A DNA stretch of 64,000 bases from Chimonanthus salicifolius (taxonomy: Eukaryota > Streptophyta > Magnoliopsida > Laurales > Calycanthaceae), in contig CM023540.1 of NCBI GenBank assembly GCA_013350335.1, positions 61,935,195 through 61,999,194 of the forward strand, read 5' to 3'. Under the pieces are notes generated by a model, which saw only the letters and a list, made by a program, of their open reading frames with translations, was not told the origin of the DNA and did not search any database. A program made the position numbers and the translations under genes. Positions 1-12,000 of this stretch are shown here, piece after piece; the stretch's first letter is position 1; every line of letters begins with the position of its first letter.

Positions 1-88
1 AATTCAAATCAATTTTATCACAATGGCAATTCCGTAAATATGAATATTTTCATATAAAATGATAACTTTGAAATTCCAGGGTGTTACA
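1..88 (-). repeat. tail of family-A LTR (3' LTR of A1)
   Basis: The first 88 bases match 8941-9028 base for base and end in GTGTTACA, the LTR terminus. The rest of this LTR lies left of the window. Confidence 0.9.
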
Positions 89-150
89 ATACAATACTCT
101 TTTTATAATTTTCGTCCCGAAAATCGAACGAAGTAGGATTTCAAAGTAAA
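89..150 (-). other. 3' untranslated end of A1 with probable polypurine tract
   Basis: Short stretch between the pol stop codon and the LTR. Read on the minus strand it contains AAAAAGAG (about 97-105) a few bases from the LTR, the best polypurine-tract candidate for plus-strand priming. The sequence repeats at 9029-9090 and, diverged, at 24209-24270 and (opposite strand) 13480-13567. Confidence 0.6.
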
Positions 151-3100
151 TCATACAAACAATTCAGGGTGAGATGTTCTCATCTCCGATTCCAATTCCC
201 AAGTGGCTTCCTCAACACCATGTCGATCCCATACCACCTTGACGAACTGAATCGCTCGGTTACGCAACACCCTTTGCTCACTCTCCAATATTCCGACCGG
301 CTTCTCGACATAAGTGACGTCGCTTTGCACATCTATATCTTGCACATTCAAAACATGAGACGGATCAGGGTTGTACTTCCTCAGCATCGACACATGGAAT
401 ACATCATGTAGAGACGCCAATTGCGAAAGAAGTGCCAACTGATAGGCTACATCCCCCATCCTTCTGATAATTGAAAACGGTCCCACATATCTTGGCGACA
501 ATTTTCCTTTCTTCCCAAATCTCATGTGCCCTTTTCGTGGCGAGACCTTCAAGAATACCATGTCTCCTACTTCAAATTCGAGAAACCTCCTCCTTTTATC
601 AGCATAGCTCTTTTGCCGACTTTGTGCGGTCAACAAATGTTGACGTATCAACTGGATCTGTGCAGTAGTTTCTGCAACCAACTCAGGTCCTATCAGTGCA
701 GGTTCGCCGACCTCGGTCCAGCACACTGGTGACCTGCATGGTCTACCATACAAAGCTTCGAATGGTGCCATCTGGAGGCTTGCTTGGTAGCTATTGTTAT
801 AAGAAAACTCCACCAATGGCAAATGATCCTCCCATCCACCTTTAAACTCTAGCATGCACGCCCTCAACATGTCCTCCAACGTTTGTATTGTTCTTTCCGA
901 TTGTCCATCGGTCTGTGGATGGAATGCTGTGCTAATAAGTAGATCGGTTCCCATGGCCGACTGCATGCTCTGCCATACCCTGCCGGTGAATCGGCCATCT
1001 CTATCAGACACTATAGTCTGTGGGATACCATGTAATCTGATGATGTCTTTGATATATCTCCGACCCAATGTCTCTGATGAATCCGTCATCTTGATAGGAA
1101 TAAAATGCGCGGATTTGGTCAATCGGTCTACCACAACCCATATAGCGTCATTGCCCTTCGAGGACCTCGGCAACCCCGTCACAAAGTCCATGGAAATGTT
1201 CTCCCATTTCCATTCCGGCACTGCTAAGGGTTTGAGTAACCCTGGTGGCTTCTGATGTTCCGTCTTAACCTGCTGACAAGTTAAACAATGAGCCACGTAG
1301 TCTGCAACATCCTTCTTGAGTCCATGCCACCAATAATGTCTTTTTAAGTCATGATACATTTTTGTGCTACCCGGATGAATGGACAACTTGCTCTGATGTG
1401 CCTCTATCAATAATTCTTTTCTGCAGCTTCTTGGCACATAAATTCTACCCCGGAACATAAGACCCTGTCCTGGTCGTAATTCCCAATCCGGTACAACCTC
1501 GCCATTAGACATCTTGGCCCATGTCTCTGCCATTTCTGGATCTGTTCGTTGCTCCTGTTCAATCTTTGTAACCATGTTGGATCGTATGATCAAATTGTAC
1601 ATACTCCCATGGTTTGTGATGTATAGATTAAACTCACGAATGGAATTCAACATCTCCCATTCAGTCCTGATAAAAAATGCCACTGATGCATGAGACATGC
1701 GGCTGAGAGCATCCGCCACTTTGTTGGCCTTTCCCGGATGATATCGGAGCGTAAATTCATAGTCCGCCAGATATTCCATCCATCTGCGCTGCCTCAGGTT
1801 GAGCTCTTTCTGATCAAATAAATACTTCAAGCTCTTGTGATCTGAAAATACTTCAAACTTCTCACCATATAGATAGTGTCTCCAGCTTTTGAGAGCAAAG
1901 ACCACCGCGGCTAATTCCAGATCATGTGTGGGGTAGAGGCGTTCATGTATCTTTAGTTGTCTTGAACCATATGCCACCACCCGATCACGTTGCATGAGTG
2001 AACATCCCAGTCCCTCTCCTGATGCATCACATTGTACTTCATAACCTTTGCCCCTTTCCGGTAAAACTAGAATAGGAGCAGTTGTAAGTCTCTCTTTCAG
2101 CTCCTCAAATCTCTGATTGCACAACTTTGACCATTCATATTTGACTCCTTTCTGCGTGAGTCGAGTCAATGGGGATGCAATTTTGGAGAAGTCCATGATA
2201 AACTTCCTATAATATCCAGCCAAACCCAGAAAACTACGGATTTCAGTGACATTCTTTGGTGCTTTCCACTCACTTACTGCTGCCACCTTAGCCGGATCAA
2301 CGGCTATACCATCTGCTGTTATAACATGCCCTAAGAATTTGACCTCAGGTAGCCAAAATTCGCATTTGCTTGCTTTGGCATACAACTGGTTCTGTCTCAA
2401 GGTGTTCAATACTATTCGTAGATGCTCAGCATGATCCTCCTGACTTTTGGAATAGATCAGGATATCGTCAATGAACACTATAACAAACCGATCCAGATAT
2501 GGACGGAATATTCTGTTCATTAAGTCCATGAACACAGCCGGTGCGTTGGTAAACCCAAATGGCATGACTACAAATTCAAATAGTCCATACCGTGTTCTGA
2601 AAGCTGTCTTCTCGATATCTTCCTCCCTGACCCGGATTTGATGATAACCGGACATCAGGTCAATCTTGGAAAAATGACTGGATCCCCTCAACTGATCGAA
2701 TAAATCATCAATCCTGGGTAGAGGATACTTGTTCCGGACAGTTAGCTGATTCAACTTCCGGTAGTCAACACACATTCTGAGTGAACCATCCTTCTTTTTC
2801 ACGAACAACACTGGGGCTCCCCATGACGATGTGCTATTCCGATTGCAACCCAGTCTGAGTAATTCATCAAGTTGCTTCTTCAATTCGGACATTTCTGCTG
2901 GTGCCATCCGATAATGGGGTAGAGACACTGGTGAGGTACCAGGATATAGCTTGATCTCAAAATTGAGCTCCCTCATAGGCGGTATACCAGGAAGTTCTTT
3001 TGGAAAGACATCAACAAATTCTTTCACAATTGCTGGAAGTTCAGTGACTGATGCTTTGTTGATGACAATATTGTTCAACACCAAATGATGCAACCCTTCC

Positions 3101-4782
3101 TGCAGTCTGCTTTGCTTGTCGGCACGAACTATATACTGTTTTCCCTCGGGTGACCAAAATGTCACTCTTCGGCGATAACAATCAATATTGGCTTCATAAC
3201 CAGCCAACTAGTCCATGCCAAATATAATATCGTACTCAATCATGTCGAGTACCAAATAATTGAACTCAAATCTGAGTGCAGCGAGTTCTGTATTTATGGC
3301 CGTGCATATGAGTCCCAAAGACGTGTCTCCGACAGGGGATACTACTGTGAGTGTGGTGGACAGCTTTTGTACTAGTGTTCCAGTAGCAGTTATAAAGGAT
3401 GCAGATATAAAAGAGTGCGATGCTCCAGAATCAAACAATGCATAAGCATAAGAACTATTGACAACGGCCATACCTTGAATCACATAATGATCCACATCCT
3501 CAGGAGGTTCCAGAGCAAATAGTCGTCCAGATCCGGTAGGATTAGGCGCCCGTCCCGCCTGATTATATGTCCTGCCTCCTCGAGAGTTAGCTGGCCTAGC
3601 TGGTGGACGGAAAGATCCTCTGGAATATGAGAGCCTATTGAGCTTTGGACAGTCTCTCTTGAAGTGACCCGGCTGATTACAGTGGAAACAGTTGTTCACC
3701 CCTCTGAATGACTGGGTGACTGATGCAGATGGGGAGGGCTGGTTGGGACGAAAGCTCCTCGCGGACCCAGTAGATGGTGAGGGTCTACTGAAGTTCGGAC
3801 GGAACCTCTTATTGGGTTGAAACCCACCCCTCCCACTTGGAGCTCGACGATTGTCAAACCGCACTATTGCATTCAACTCCTGTTTTGCTATTGTCGCCTT
3901 GCTGACCACCTCAGCCAATGTGCTGCACTTAAATATGGTCACTTTGGCCTTGATATTTGGCCGTAGACCCCTCTCAAATTTTTTTGCCTTGCGAAGTTCT
4001 GTGTCCACCATATAGAATGCATAAATGGATAAACTGAGAAATTCACGGTGATACTCTGCCACCGTCATAGAGCCCTGTACCAAGGACAGAAAAAGTTCCG
4101 TCTGTCGCTCCTTCTCCTCCTCCGGAAAGTAATGTTCCAGAAAGGTTGCTGAAAACTCATTCCATGTCATGGCCGTCCTCTCCCTAACTGGTATGAGTTC
4201 CCTCTGCTTCTCCACCACCTCCCATCATTTACCGGCATCTTCTATCAATTGTGAAGTAGCCAGTAAAATCCTGTCAGCATGACTCGAGATCTTAAGTAAT
4301 TTTAAGATCTGAGTGATCTTCTTCAGCCAGTGCTCGGCTCCGACAGCCCCTTCCTTCCCTTTGAAGTAGGGAGGACGCTGTTGTTGAAATTCTCGTGCCA
4401 TACTCCGGTCACTGGCATCCCTGGAACTTTCACTCCCATTCATATGTTGCTGGAGTACTGAGGTTACCACTGCTTGGACTAAGCCCTGAAGCTCAGGTGG
4501 CACATGTGGTATATGTACACCACTGTTCCCTTCTTCCTCTTTCCGTGATGCATTCTCACTCCCCTTTTCTTCCCTCCAAGAGTGCTGTGATTCTTCCCCA
4601 TTGTGAGACTTTTCATGAACAGCTTGCTCCTCAACAGGTTGGGTTGCCTCTTTCTCATGTATAGACGGCTCCTTCTCATGCACAGATTTTTCGTATTGTG
4701 GTAACACTTTCTCATGTTGCGTGATTTGCAACACCTTTTCCTTCCCTTTTTGGTTCTGAGGGATCCTTTTCTTTGGAGCCAT
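151..4782 (-). pseudogene. gag-pol: gag-pol polyprotein of Tekay-type element A1, two nonsense codons
   Basis: One continuous frame of 1544 codons from Met at 4782 to a stop at 151. Order: Gag (basic N-terminus, retrotransposon-gag core), CCHC knuckle ([14 protein letters not shown]), aspartic protease (DSGAS), reverse transcriptase ([13 protein letters not shown]), RNase H (DASGEG), integrase (HHCC zinc finger, DD35E with GQSERT) and a chromodomain-like tail (KPVGIL, VEEATWE). It encodes capsid and replication/integration enzymes for cytoplasmic particles and nuclear integration. Two Trp codons are stops: TGG to TGA at 4225-4227 in Gag and TGG to TAG at 3208-3210 just after protease. Both are G-to-A on the coding strand (C-to-T on plus), fitting deamination of methylated cytosine. 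Copy A2 keeps Trp at both sites. There is no frameshift, so decay is recent. Confidence 0.93.
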
Positions 4783-5173
4783 TTCCCTAAGTCATAAAAA
4801 CATTATTGACTTAGTTTCCTCGTACAGTTTGTATTTTTCACAATTTTGGGGAGATTTCCAAATAAGCATACTTGGTTTTCTATTTGTTTTTGTGGGGGGA
4901 GTCTCTAAATTCCCTATGTTTGTTTTTCTCAATTGGGGAGTATTGGGGAATGTATATCCTATTTTGCAACATTTGATAGATCAATTATAATAATGTACTA
5001 TTGCTATCTTTCACTGTTGTTCTCAGATTGATTTGTTCAGTCGGAGTCCACGAAGTAAATTAATCCGGCCCCCAGTCAGCGGACTCCGAAGAGTCGGTCA
5101 GTTGGGATTCTTATCCGTCAGTGAGACATGAAACCGTCTTAATCTTACTTCGGAAGATTCAACTTCCCGTTTC
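4783..5173 (-). other. untranslated leader of A1
   Basis: About 390 bases between the primer site and the gag Met. It has no reading frame of note. An 8-bp inverted repeat CGGAGTCC/GGACTCCG (near 5044-5090) lies within 140 bases of the primer site and could form an RNA stem; it is only partly kept in C1. The C1 leader carries about 750 extra bases that include a zinc-knuckle frame absent here. Confidence 0.6.
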
Positions 5174-5185
5174 GCTCTGATACCA
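5174..5185 (-). other. primer binding site, tRNA-iMet type
   Basis: Reads TGGTATCAGAGC on the minus strand, the usual initiator-methionine tRNA complement in plant gypsy and copia elements. It sits two bases inside the LTR edge at 5188, which fixes the element's orientation and LTR boundary. Confidence 0.92.
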
Positions 5186-5291
5186 ACTGTAACACCCCGC
5201 CCTTTTCACTCTAATTTTCAGAGTCTATTTTTTATTTTTTTTAAAAATAATAATAATCAACAAGTGATCCGGGCGGAATGTCACGACGCGA

Positions 5292-5324
5292 GTTAAGTTC
5301 GGATCTCTAAATCCGACCCTTAAC
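5292..5324 (-). promoter_or_regulatory. conserved U5 stem-loop
   Basis: GTTAAG pairs with CTTAAC, and inside that TCGGAT pairs with ATCCGA around a 6-base loop. The same position in every Tekay LTR here holds an equivalent stem with changed but still pairing bases. The role is unknown. Confidence 0.65.
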
Positions 5325-5748
5325 TGGCCAAGCCCATGTGCGTATGAACTAAGTCCATAAAACGGATCCGTACATGGTACATATATAACTAGCGGAATTA
5401 ATTTAGTCTAAATATAACTGAGGTTATAATAGATCCTATGACTAATCCAACTTTCCATTCTTAGATAGCAAAGTACCTTATTTATTCTCCAAAATTATTA
5501 TATAACCTTAGTCTACTATTCATTCCAAACCATTCAAATAAATCCAACCATAGCATCTACTTAACTACTTATTACATGCCAACATCTAATTAACAAATTA
5601 CATTGTCCAAATAAATCAAATAACAAGTCCATAAATAATCCATTCATAGTCCATTCCAATCATTCAAATCGCCCAAGTTTCCGTACTTGGTCCTCTTCTC
5701 CAACCACGTTCTTTCCTTTCCCTGCATCATCCACTAAGGATATAGATA

Positions 5749-5769
5749 GGGCGTTAGATCAACGCGCCC
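5749..5769 (-). promoter_or_regulatory. conserved GGGCG/CGCCC palindrome
   Basis: Imperfect palindrome, GGGCGTTAGA then TCAACGCGCCC, about 560 bases from the U5 edge. Equivalents lie 460-560 bases from the U5 edge in every Tekay LTR in the window. Confidence 0.55.
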
Positions 5770-5924
5770 AGTAGTGTTTCCGAATAGGGCTACCACTTGG
5801 TTAGTCAAACATACAAATAATATAATGATAGTACATGTGTAACAAAATTCAATAAAAAACATGCTATGTATGAAATGAACATGTAATGAGTCCCACCCAT
5901 CACCATTCAACATAGACATCACTT

Positions 5925-6075
5925 GACGGGATTCTCATCGTCAAGGTAACCCACAATGGACTTTCGGACGCCCCGACAGAGTGTGGCCTCTGGATTCCTC
6001 CTGATGGGATTCTCATCATCAGGGTACCCCACAATGGTCTTTCGGACGCCCCGACGGAGTGTGGCATCCGGTTAC
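5925..6075 (-). repeat. LTR minisatellite, two units of about 70-75 bp
   Basis: Two units each hold GGGATTCTCATC, CACAATGG and TTTCGGACGCCCCGAC. The block lies between the GGGCG palindrome and a CATGCATGAGATG motif, as in the other LTRs. Unit sequence is related to the two-unit block at 62735-62905. Confidence 0.75.
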
Positions 6076-6372
6076 TACACCATCATCCCATGCCATGCAT
6101 GAGATGTCTATGCAAACATGCCATTTGTAAATATATCATTTGATTCAAATAACTTATTCAAATAAACATAAAACAACAAATAAGTTATGTGGTTATAACA
6201 AGGTAGGAAACCTACTATAGTTTACTTTGTTCGACCCTTCCTTTGGACCGTCTTCCGATCACGGCTTGCTCACCGTTCTAAAAATCTGAATACCCTATGT
6301 ACATGGCAGCAAGTTAATCATTTATTCACCTAATTTCCAGCAAAGCTTAATGTTCCAAGAACCACCTAGTGG

Positions 6373-7657
6373 GGTTCGGCCAAAGCCATAGCCGAACCTC
6401 ATCCATTAAAACTTTGGTCATTCATTTATTTAATTAAAACCTATCTAATTACCCAAACTTCTAAATGAACCTTGGTAGGGTTCGGCCATACATTATGGCT
6501 GAACCTTACCACTTTGGTTTTAGCCCATTTATCCCATCATATGATCATCTTATTTTTGATCATTTCAGCCATAATTACGATTGTGCCATTGAGACCAACC
6601 TTTGCTTTAAATTAGCTAACTTCCATCACCTAACATAAAACCATCTTTAGTGGGGTTCGGCCATACACATGGTTGAACCTTACCACTTAATTTGATCCTT
6701 CTTAAACCTTCCATATCTTCATATAAACTAACCATTAAGTCCCACAATTACCATTAGTGGGGTTCGGCCATACACATGGCCGAACCTCACCAATGTGATT
6801 TTTATCCTCAATTTCCATCATTCATGTTGGCTGATTACTTACCCATACTAACTCCATAAACAACATATATTATTCTTAAATCAAAGCATATAAATAATAC
6901 CTAATGCCCATCATAAATTTAACCCAATTATTCCACAAAACAGTCCATGGGTTTTCATGGTTTCCATGGGGTTCACAACATGAAAACCAACATCCTTTTA
7001 CATGGGGTTCGGCCCTCTATGGTGGCCGAACCTAATGGTTATGTTACTGTTTTTAAACCTCAATTAATCATGTAATAACTGTATATTTAAATCAGATTTT
7101 TAACTTTCAAACAACCATCCAAATTAACCCAGTTTCATAGGGTTCGGCCATGCTTATTGGCCGAACACCATGAAATTAACTTTGAACATTTAGTCCTTCA
7201 TCTTAGGTCTGAAACCAGCACCCAAATCCATGTTTTTAACCATTCTAAAACATGTATTTACATCTTAAATAATAACCCAAAACGGTCCACCAACTTCATG
7301 GTTTATATGTTTCAAATACATCAAAACCAAACCATTATTTGCATGGGGTTCGGCCCTCCATGGTGGCCGAACCCTATGAACTTTGGTTTTGAAGTTCTTA
7401 ATCATTCATCTATGTCCAAAACAAACTTCCTTATTTATGTTTTAACCTTTTTAAAACACACACTTAAAATCATCTAAAAACAGTCCCAAATTTGTATGGT
7501 TTTAATTTCCAAAAACCATCTAAATAAATCAATTATTTCCATGGGGTTTGGCCATCCAATGGGCCGAACCCTATGGCCCATCTTTTTATCTCATTCATGT
7601 ACTTCCAACCAATATTTAACCTTTGTTAGATTCGGCCATCCAATGGCCGGATCATGA
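6373..7657 (-). repeat. field of nine GGTTCGGCCA hairpins
   Basis: Inverted repeats with arms GGTTCGGCCA/TGGCCGAACC start near 6373, 6477, 6655, 6759, 7005, 7140, 7344, 7542 and 7628. The best extend to CATGGGGTTCGGCCA on one side and the complement on the other. Loops are 4-9 bases. Sequence between hairpins is AT-rich and not obviously repeated. Confidence 0.8.
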
Positions 7658-9090
7658 TTTAAAAATTGTTCATCGAAGAACCTACCGTTTCTGCGACTCC
7701 TCCAATTGATCTTCCCTCCGGCTTGTTCCTTGTCCTTTCTTAGCCTCTCCTTCTTCTTGATTCCTTGATGGTCAGGGACTGATTTAAACAACCAGCTGCT
7801 GCTCTTGGTAGAAAACGGCAAAGAGAGAAAGAGATAGAATTTTTGATTTTGGATGGAATACCTTGAGGCCAACTCTTTTGCTCAAGGTATGCTTTTGTCT
7901 TGGTGAGACAAATCAATCAAGGACTGATTTCATATCAATAACCAGCTGCTGCTCTTAGTGTTTGGGAAGATAAAGAACGACCAAGAGAGAGAGGTAGGGA
8001 GAGAAAAACTGAAACTTCTTTGGCTAATTTACATTCAGCCCATGTGATCCCTTTGGTACCCAAAAATTGTAACTCCTATTGTATTTATCTTTAACTCTTA
8101 TTTCATTTGGGGGTTTCATCCTTGAGATGAAACCCTCCAACGTTTTTTTAACCCTCGACCTTCCATCTAAGGTGGTTAATCCTCATGGTTCCAATGCATG
8201 CAACAATTTTGAATATGAAACATTTATGTAACCTTTATTTCTTAATACCTTCCTTGGGGGTTTCATCTTTGAGATGAGCCTCCACGGGTACCCAACGGCC
8301 TATGCATATCCTTGTATTTGTTTGCATTCTCTCCTTTATTCATGCATTTGTAACTCTCAAAGCCACCACCCCTCATATCTCCATGGTAGCCGTTACATGC
8401 ATGAAATTGCTCATGCATGCAACCAACGTCCCTAGCAACCCTTGTGACTTCAAAAAGTAACTCCCATTCAAAATGTAACTCCCATTTTATTCATCACATA
8501 AATGGGAGTTACATGCATGGTAATGCCTCCCATGCACCAACGTTTTCCCTAGTGTTTGAATTTAAATAACCTACAAACCCTCTATCTCTACATCTCACTC
8601 ATTTAATACATATTCATCCAACTCACTTACCCAACTCACCCAACCTAACTTATTCATTTAATTTAACTTAACTAATAAATTCAACTCAACTAAACCCATC
8701 ATTCATTTCAACTCAAACCAAACTCAAGCAATTAATAAACTTAAATTAACTAAGCTTGAACTCCATCCATGGTTAATCATGCCATTCACGACCCATTGGG
8801 TCCCATCTAGCCATTTTGACCCATTTATCAAAATTTGACCAAATATGATTCTTGACCCGTTTAAATTCATCTTATCCATTTATTTGTTTTGTAAACAAAC
8901 TACCATCCTTTGGGTCTTGATTGAGCCATTGACCCATTTAAATTCAAATCAATTTTATCACAATGGCAATTCCGTAAATATGAATATTTTCATATAAAAT
9001 GATAACTTTGAAATTCCAGGGTGTTACAATACAATACTCTTTTTATAATTTTCGTCCCGAAAATCGAACGAAGTAGGATTTCAAAGTAAA

Positions 9091-12000
9091 TCATACAAAC
9101 AATTCAGGGTGAGATGTTCTCATCTCCGATTCCAATTCCCAAGTGGCTTCCTCAACACCATGTCGATCCCATACCACCTTGACGAACTGAATCGCTCGGT
9201 TACGCAACACCCTTTGCTCACTCTCCAATATTCCGACCGGCTTCTCGACATAAGTGACGTCGCTTTGCACATCTATATCTTGCACATTCAAAACATGAGA
9301 CGGATCAGGGTTGTACTTCATCAGCATCGACACATGGAATACATCATGTAGAGACGCCAATTGCGAAGGAAGTGCCAACTGATAGGCTACATCCCCCATC
9401 CTTCTGATAATTGAAAACGGTCCCACATATCTTGGCGACAATTTTCCTTTCTTCCCAAATCTCATGTGCCCTTTTCGTGGCGAGACCTTCAAGAATACCA
9501 TGTCTCTTACTTCAAATTCGAGAAACCTCCTCCTTTTATCAGCATAGCTCTTTTGCCGACTTTGTGCGGTCAACAAATGTTGACGTATCAACTGGATCTG
9601 TGCAGTAGTTTCTGCAACCAACTCAGGTCCTATCAGTGCAGGTTCGCCGACCTCGGTCCAGCACACTGGTGACCTGCATGGTCTACCATACAAAGCTTCG
9701 AATGGTGCCATCTGGAGGCTTGCTTGGTAGCTATTGTTATAAGAAAACTCCACCAATGGCAAATGATCCTCCCATCCACCTTTAAACTCTAGCATGCATG
9801 CCCTCAACATGTCCTCCAACGTTTGTATTGTTCTTTCCGATTGTCCATCGGTCTGTGGATGGAATGCTGTGCTAATAAGTAGATCGGTTCCCATGGCCGA
9901 CTGCATGCTCTGCCATACCCTGCCGGTGAATCGGCCATCTCTATCAGACACTATAGTCTGTGGGATACCATGTAATCTGATGATGTCTTTGATATATCTC
10001 CGACCCAATGTCTCTGATGAATCCGTCATCTTGATAGGAATAAAATGCGCGGATTTGGTCAATCGGTCTACCACAACCCATATAGCGTCATTGCCCTTCG
10101 AGGACCTCGGCAACCCCGTCACAAAGTCCATGGAAATGTGCTCCCATTTCCATTCCGGCACTGCTAAGGGTTTGAGTAACCCTGGTGGCTTCTGATGTTC
10201 CGTCTTAACCTGCTGACAAGTTAAACAATGAGCCACGTAGTCTGCAACATCCTTCTTGAGTCCATGCCACCAATAATGTCTTTTTAAGTCATGATACATT
10301 TTTGTGCTACCCGGATGAATGGACAGCTTGCTCTGATGTGCCTCTATCAATAATTCTTTTCTGCAGCTTCTTGGCACATAAATTCTACCCCGGAACATAA
10401 GACCCTGTCCTGGTCGTAATTCCCAATCCGGTACAACCTCGCCATTAGACATCTTGGCCCATGTCTCTGCCATTTCTGGATCTGTTCGTTGCTCCTGTTC
10501 AATCTTTGTAACCATGTTGGATCGTATGATCAAATTGTACATACTCCCATGGTTTGTGATGTATAGATTAAACTCACGAATGGAATTCAACATCTCCCAT
10601 TCAGTCCTGATAAAAAATGCCACTGATGCATGAGACACGCGGCTGAGAGCATCCGCCACTTTGTTGGCCTTTCCCGGATGATATCGGAGCGTAAATTCAT
10701 AGTCCGCCAGATATTCCATCCATCTGCGCTGCCTCAGGTTGAGCTCTTTCTGATCAAATAAATACTTCAAGCTCTTGTGATCTGAAAATACTTCAAACTT
10801 CTCACCATATAGATAGTGTCTCCAGCTTTTGAGAGCGAAGACCACCGCAGCTAATTCCAGATCATGTGTGGGGTAGAGGCGTTCATGTATCTTTAGTTGT
10901 CTTGAACCATATGCCACCACCCGATCACGTTGCATGAGTGAACATCCCAGTCCCTCTCCTGATGCATCACATTGTACTTCATAACCTTTGCCCCTTTCCG
11001 GCAAAACTAGAATAGGAGCAGTTGTAAGTCTCTCTTTCAGCTCCTCAAATCTCTGATTGCACAACTCTGACCATTCATATTTGACTCCTTTCTGCGTGAG
11101 TCGAGTCAATGGGGATGCAATTTTGGAGAAGTCCATGATAAACTTCCTATAATATCCAGCCAAACCCAGAAAACTACGGATTTCAGTGACATTCTTTGGT
11201 GCTTTCCACTCACTTACTGCTGCCACCTTAGCCGGATCAACGCCTATACCATCTGCTGTTATAACATGCCCTAAGAATTTGACCTCAGGTAGCCAAAATT
11301 CGCATTTGCTTGCTTTGGCATACAACTGGTTCTGTCTCAAGGTGTTCAATACTATTCGTAGATGCTCAGCATGATCCTCCTGGCTTTTGGAATAGATCAG
11401 GATATCGTCAATGAACACTATAACAAACCGATCCAGATATGGACGGAATATTCTGTTCATTAAGTCCATGAACACAGCCGGTGCGTTGGTAAGCCCAAAT
11501 GGCATGACTACAAATTCAAATAGTCCATACCGTGTTCTGAAAGCTGTCTTCTCGATATCTTCCTCCCTGACCTGGATTTGATGATAACCGGACATCAGGT
11601 CAATCTTGGAAAAATAACTGGATCCCCTCAACTGATCGAATAAATCATCAATCCTGGGTAGAGGATACTTGTTCCGGACAGTTAGCTGATTCAACTTCCG
11701 GTAGTCCACACACATTCTGAGTGAACCATCCTTCTTTTTCACGAACAACACTGGGGCTCCCCATGACGATGTGCTGTTCCGAATGCAACCTAGTCTGAGT
11801 AATTCATCAAGTTGCTTCTTCAATTCGGACATTTCTGCTGGTGCCATCCGATAATGGGGTAGAGACACTGGTGAGGTACCAGGATATAGCTTGATCTCAA
11901 AATTGAGCTCCCTCATAGGCGGTATACCAGGAAGTTCTTTTGGAAAGACATCAACAAATTCTTTCACAATTGCTGGAAGTTCAGTGACTGGTGCTTTGTT

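Larger units (their letters stand above)
1..9028 (-). mobile_element. Tekay/Del-type Ty3-gypsy element A1 (left copy of tandem array)
   Basis: Minus-strand LTR retrotransposon read from its 3' LTR tail (1-88, cut by the window edge) through 3' UTR, pol, gag, leader and primer binding site to its 5' LTR (5188-9028). The 5' LTR doubles as the 3' LTR of the next copy, because bases 8941-9028 repeat bases 1-88 and the following interior repeats from 9029. Clade assignment rests on the tRNA-iMet-type primer site, the single gag-pol frame and the chromodomain-like C-terminus. Two nonsense codons make this copy non-autonomous. Neither outer target duplication can be seen. Confidence 0.9.
5188..9028 (-). 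repeat. family-A LTR shared by A1 (5' LTR) and A2 (3' LTR), 3.84 kb
   Basis: Starts TGTAACACCCC next to the primer site of A1 and ends GTGTTACA next to the 3' UTR of A2. In element sense U3 is at the right, U5 at the left. Contents from the left: U5 stem-loop (5292-5324), GGGCG palindrome (5749-5769), two-unit minisatellite (about 5925-6075), GTAGG palindrome (6203-6215), GGTTCGGCCA hairpins (6373-7657), a diverged duplication carrying CAGCTGCTGCTCTT (near 7771-7830 and 7920-7985), GGGTTTCATC/GATGAAACCC stems (near 8108 and 8258) and a U3 end rich in TTGACC. No gene is visible. The ORFs in it are short and lack recognisable domains. Confidence 0.92.

Noticed and set aside
154..1260. Plus-strand frames opposite gag-pol (repeated at 9109-10195 and 24962-25375)
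   Set aside because: Antisense shadows of a conserved pol coding frame; no start context or domain.
6373..7657. GGTTCG in the hairpin arms as an RNA polymerase III B box
   Set aside because: The consensus A at position 7 and the final CC are missing, and no A box or tRNA-like fold lies nearby.
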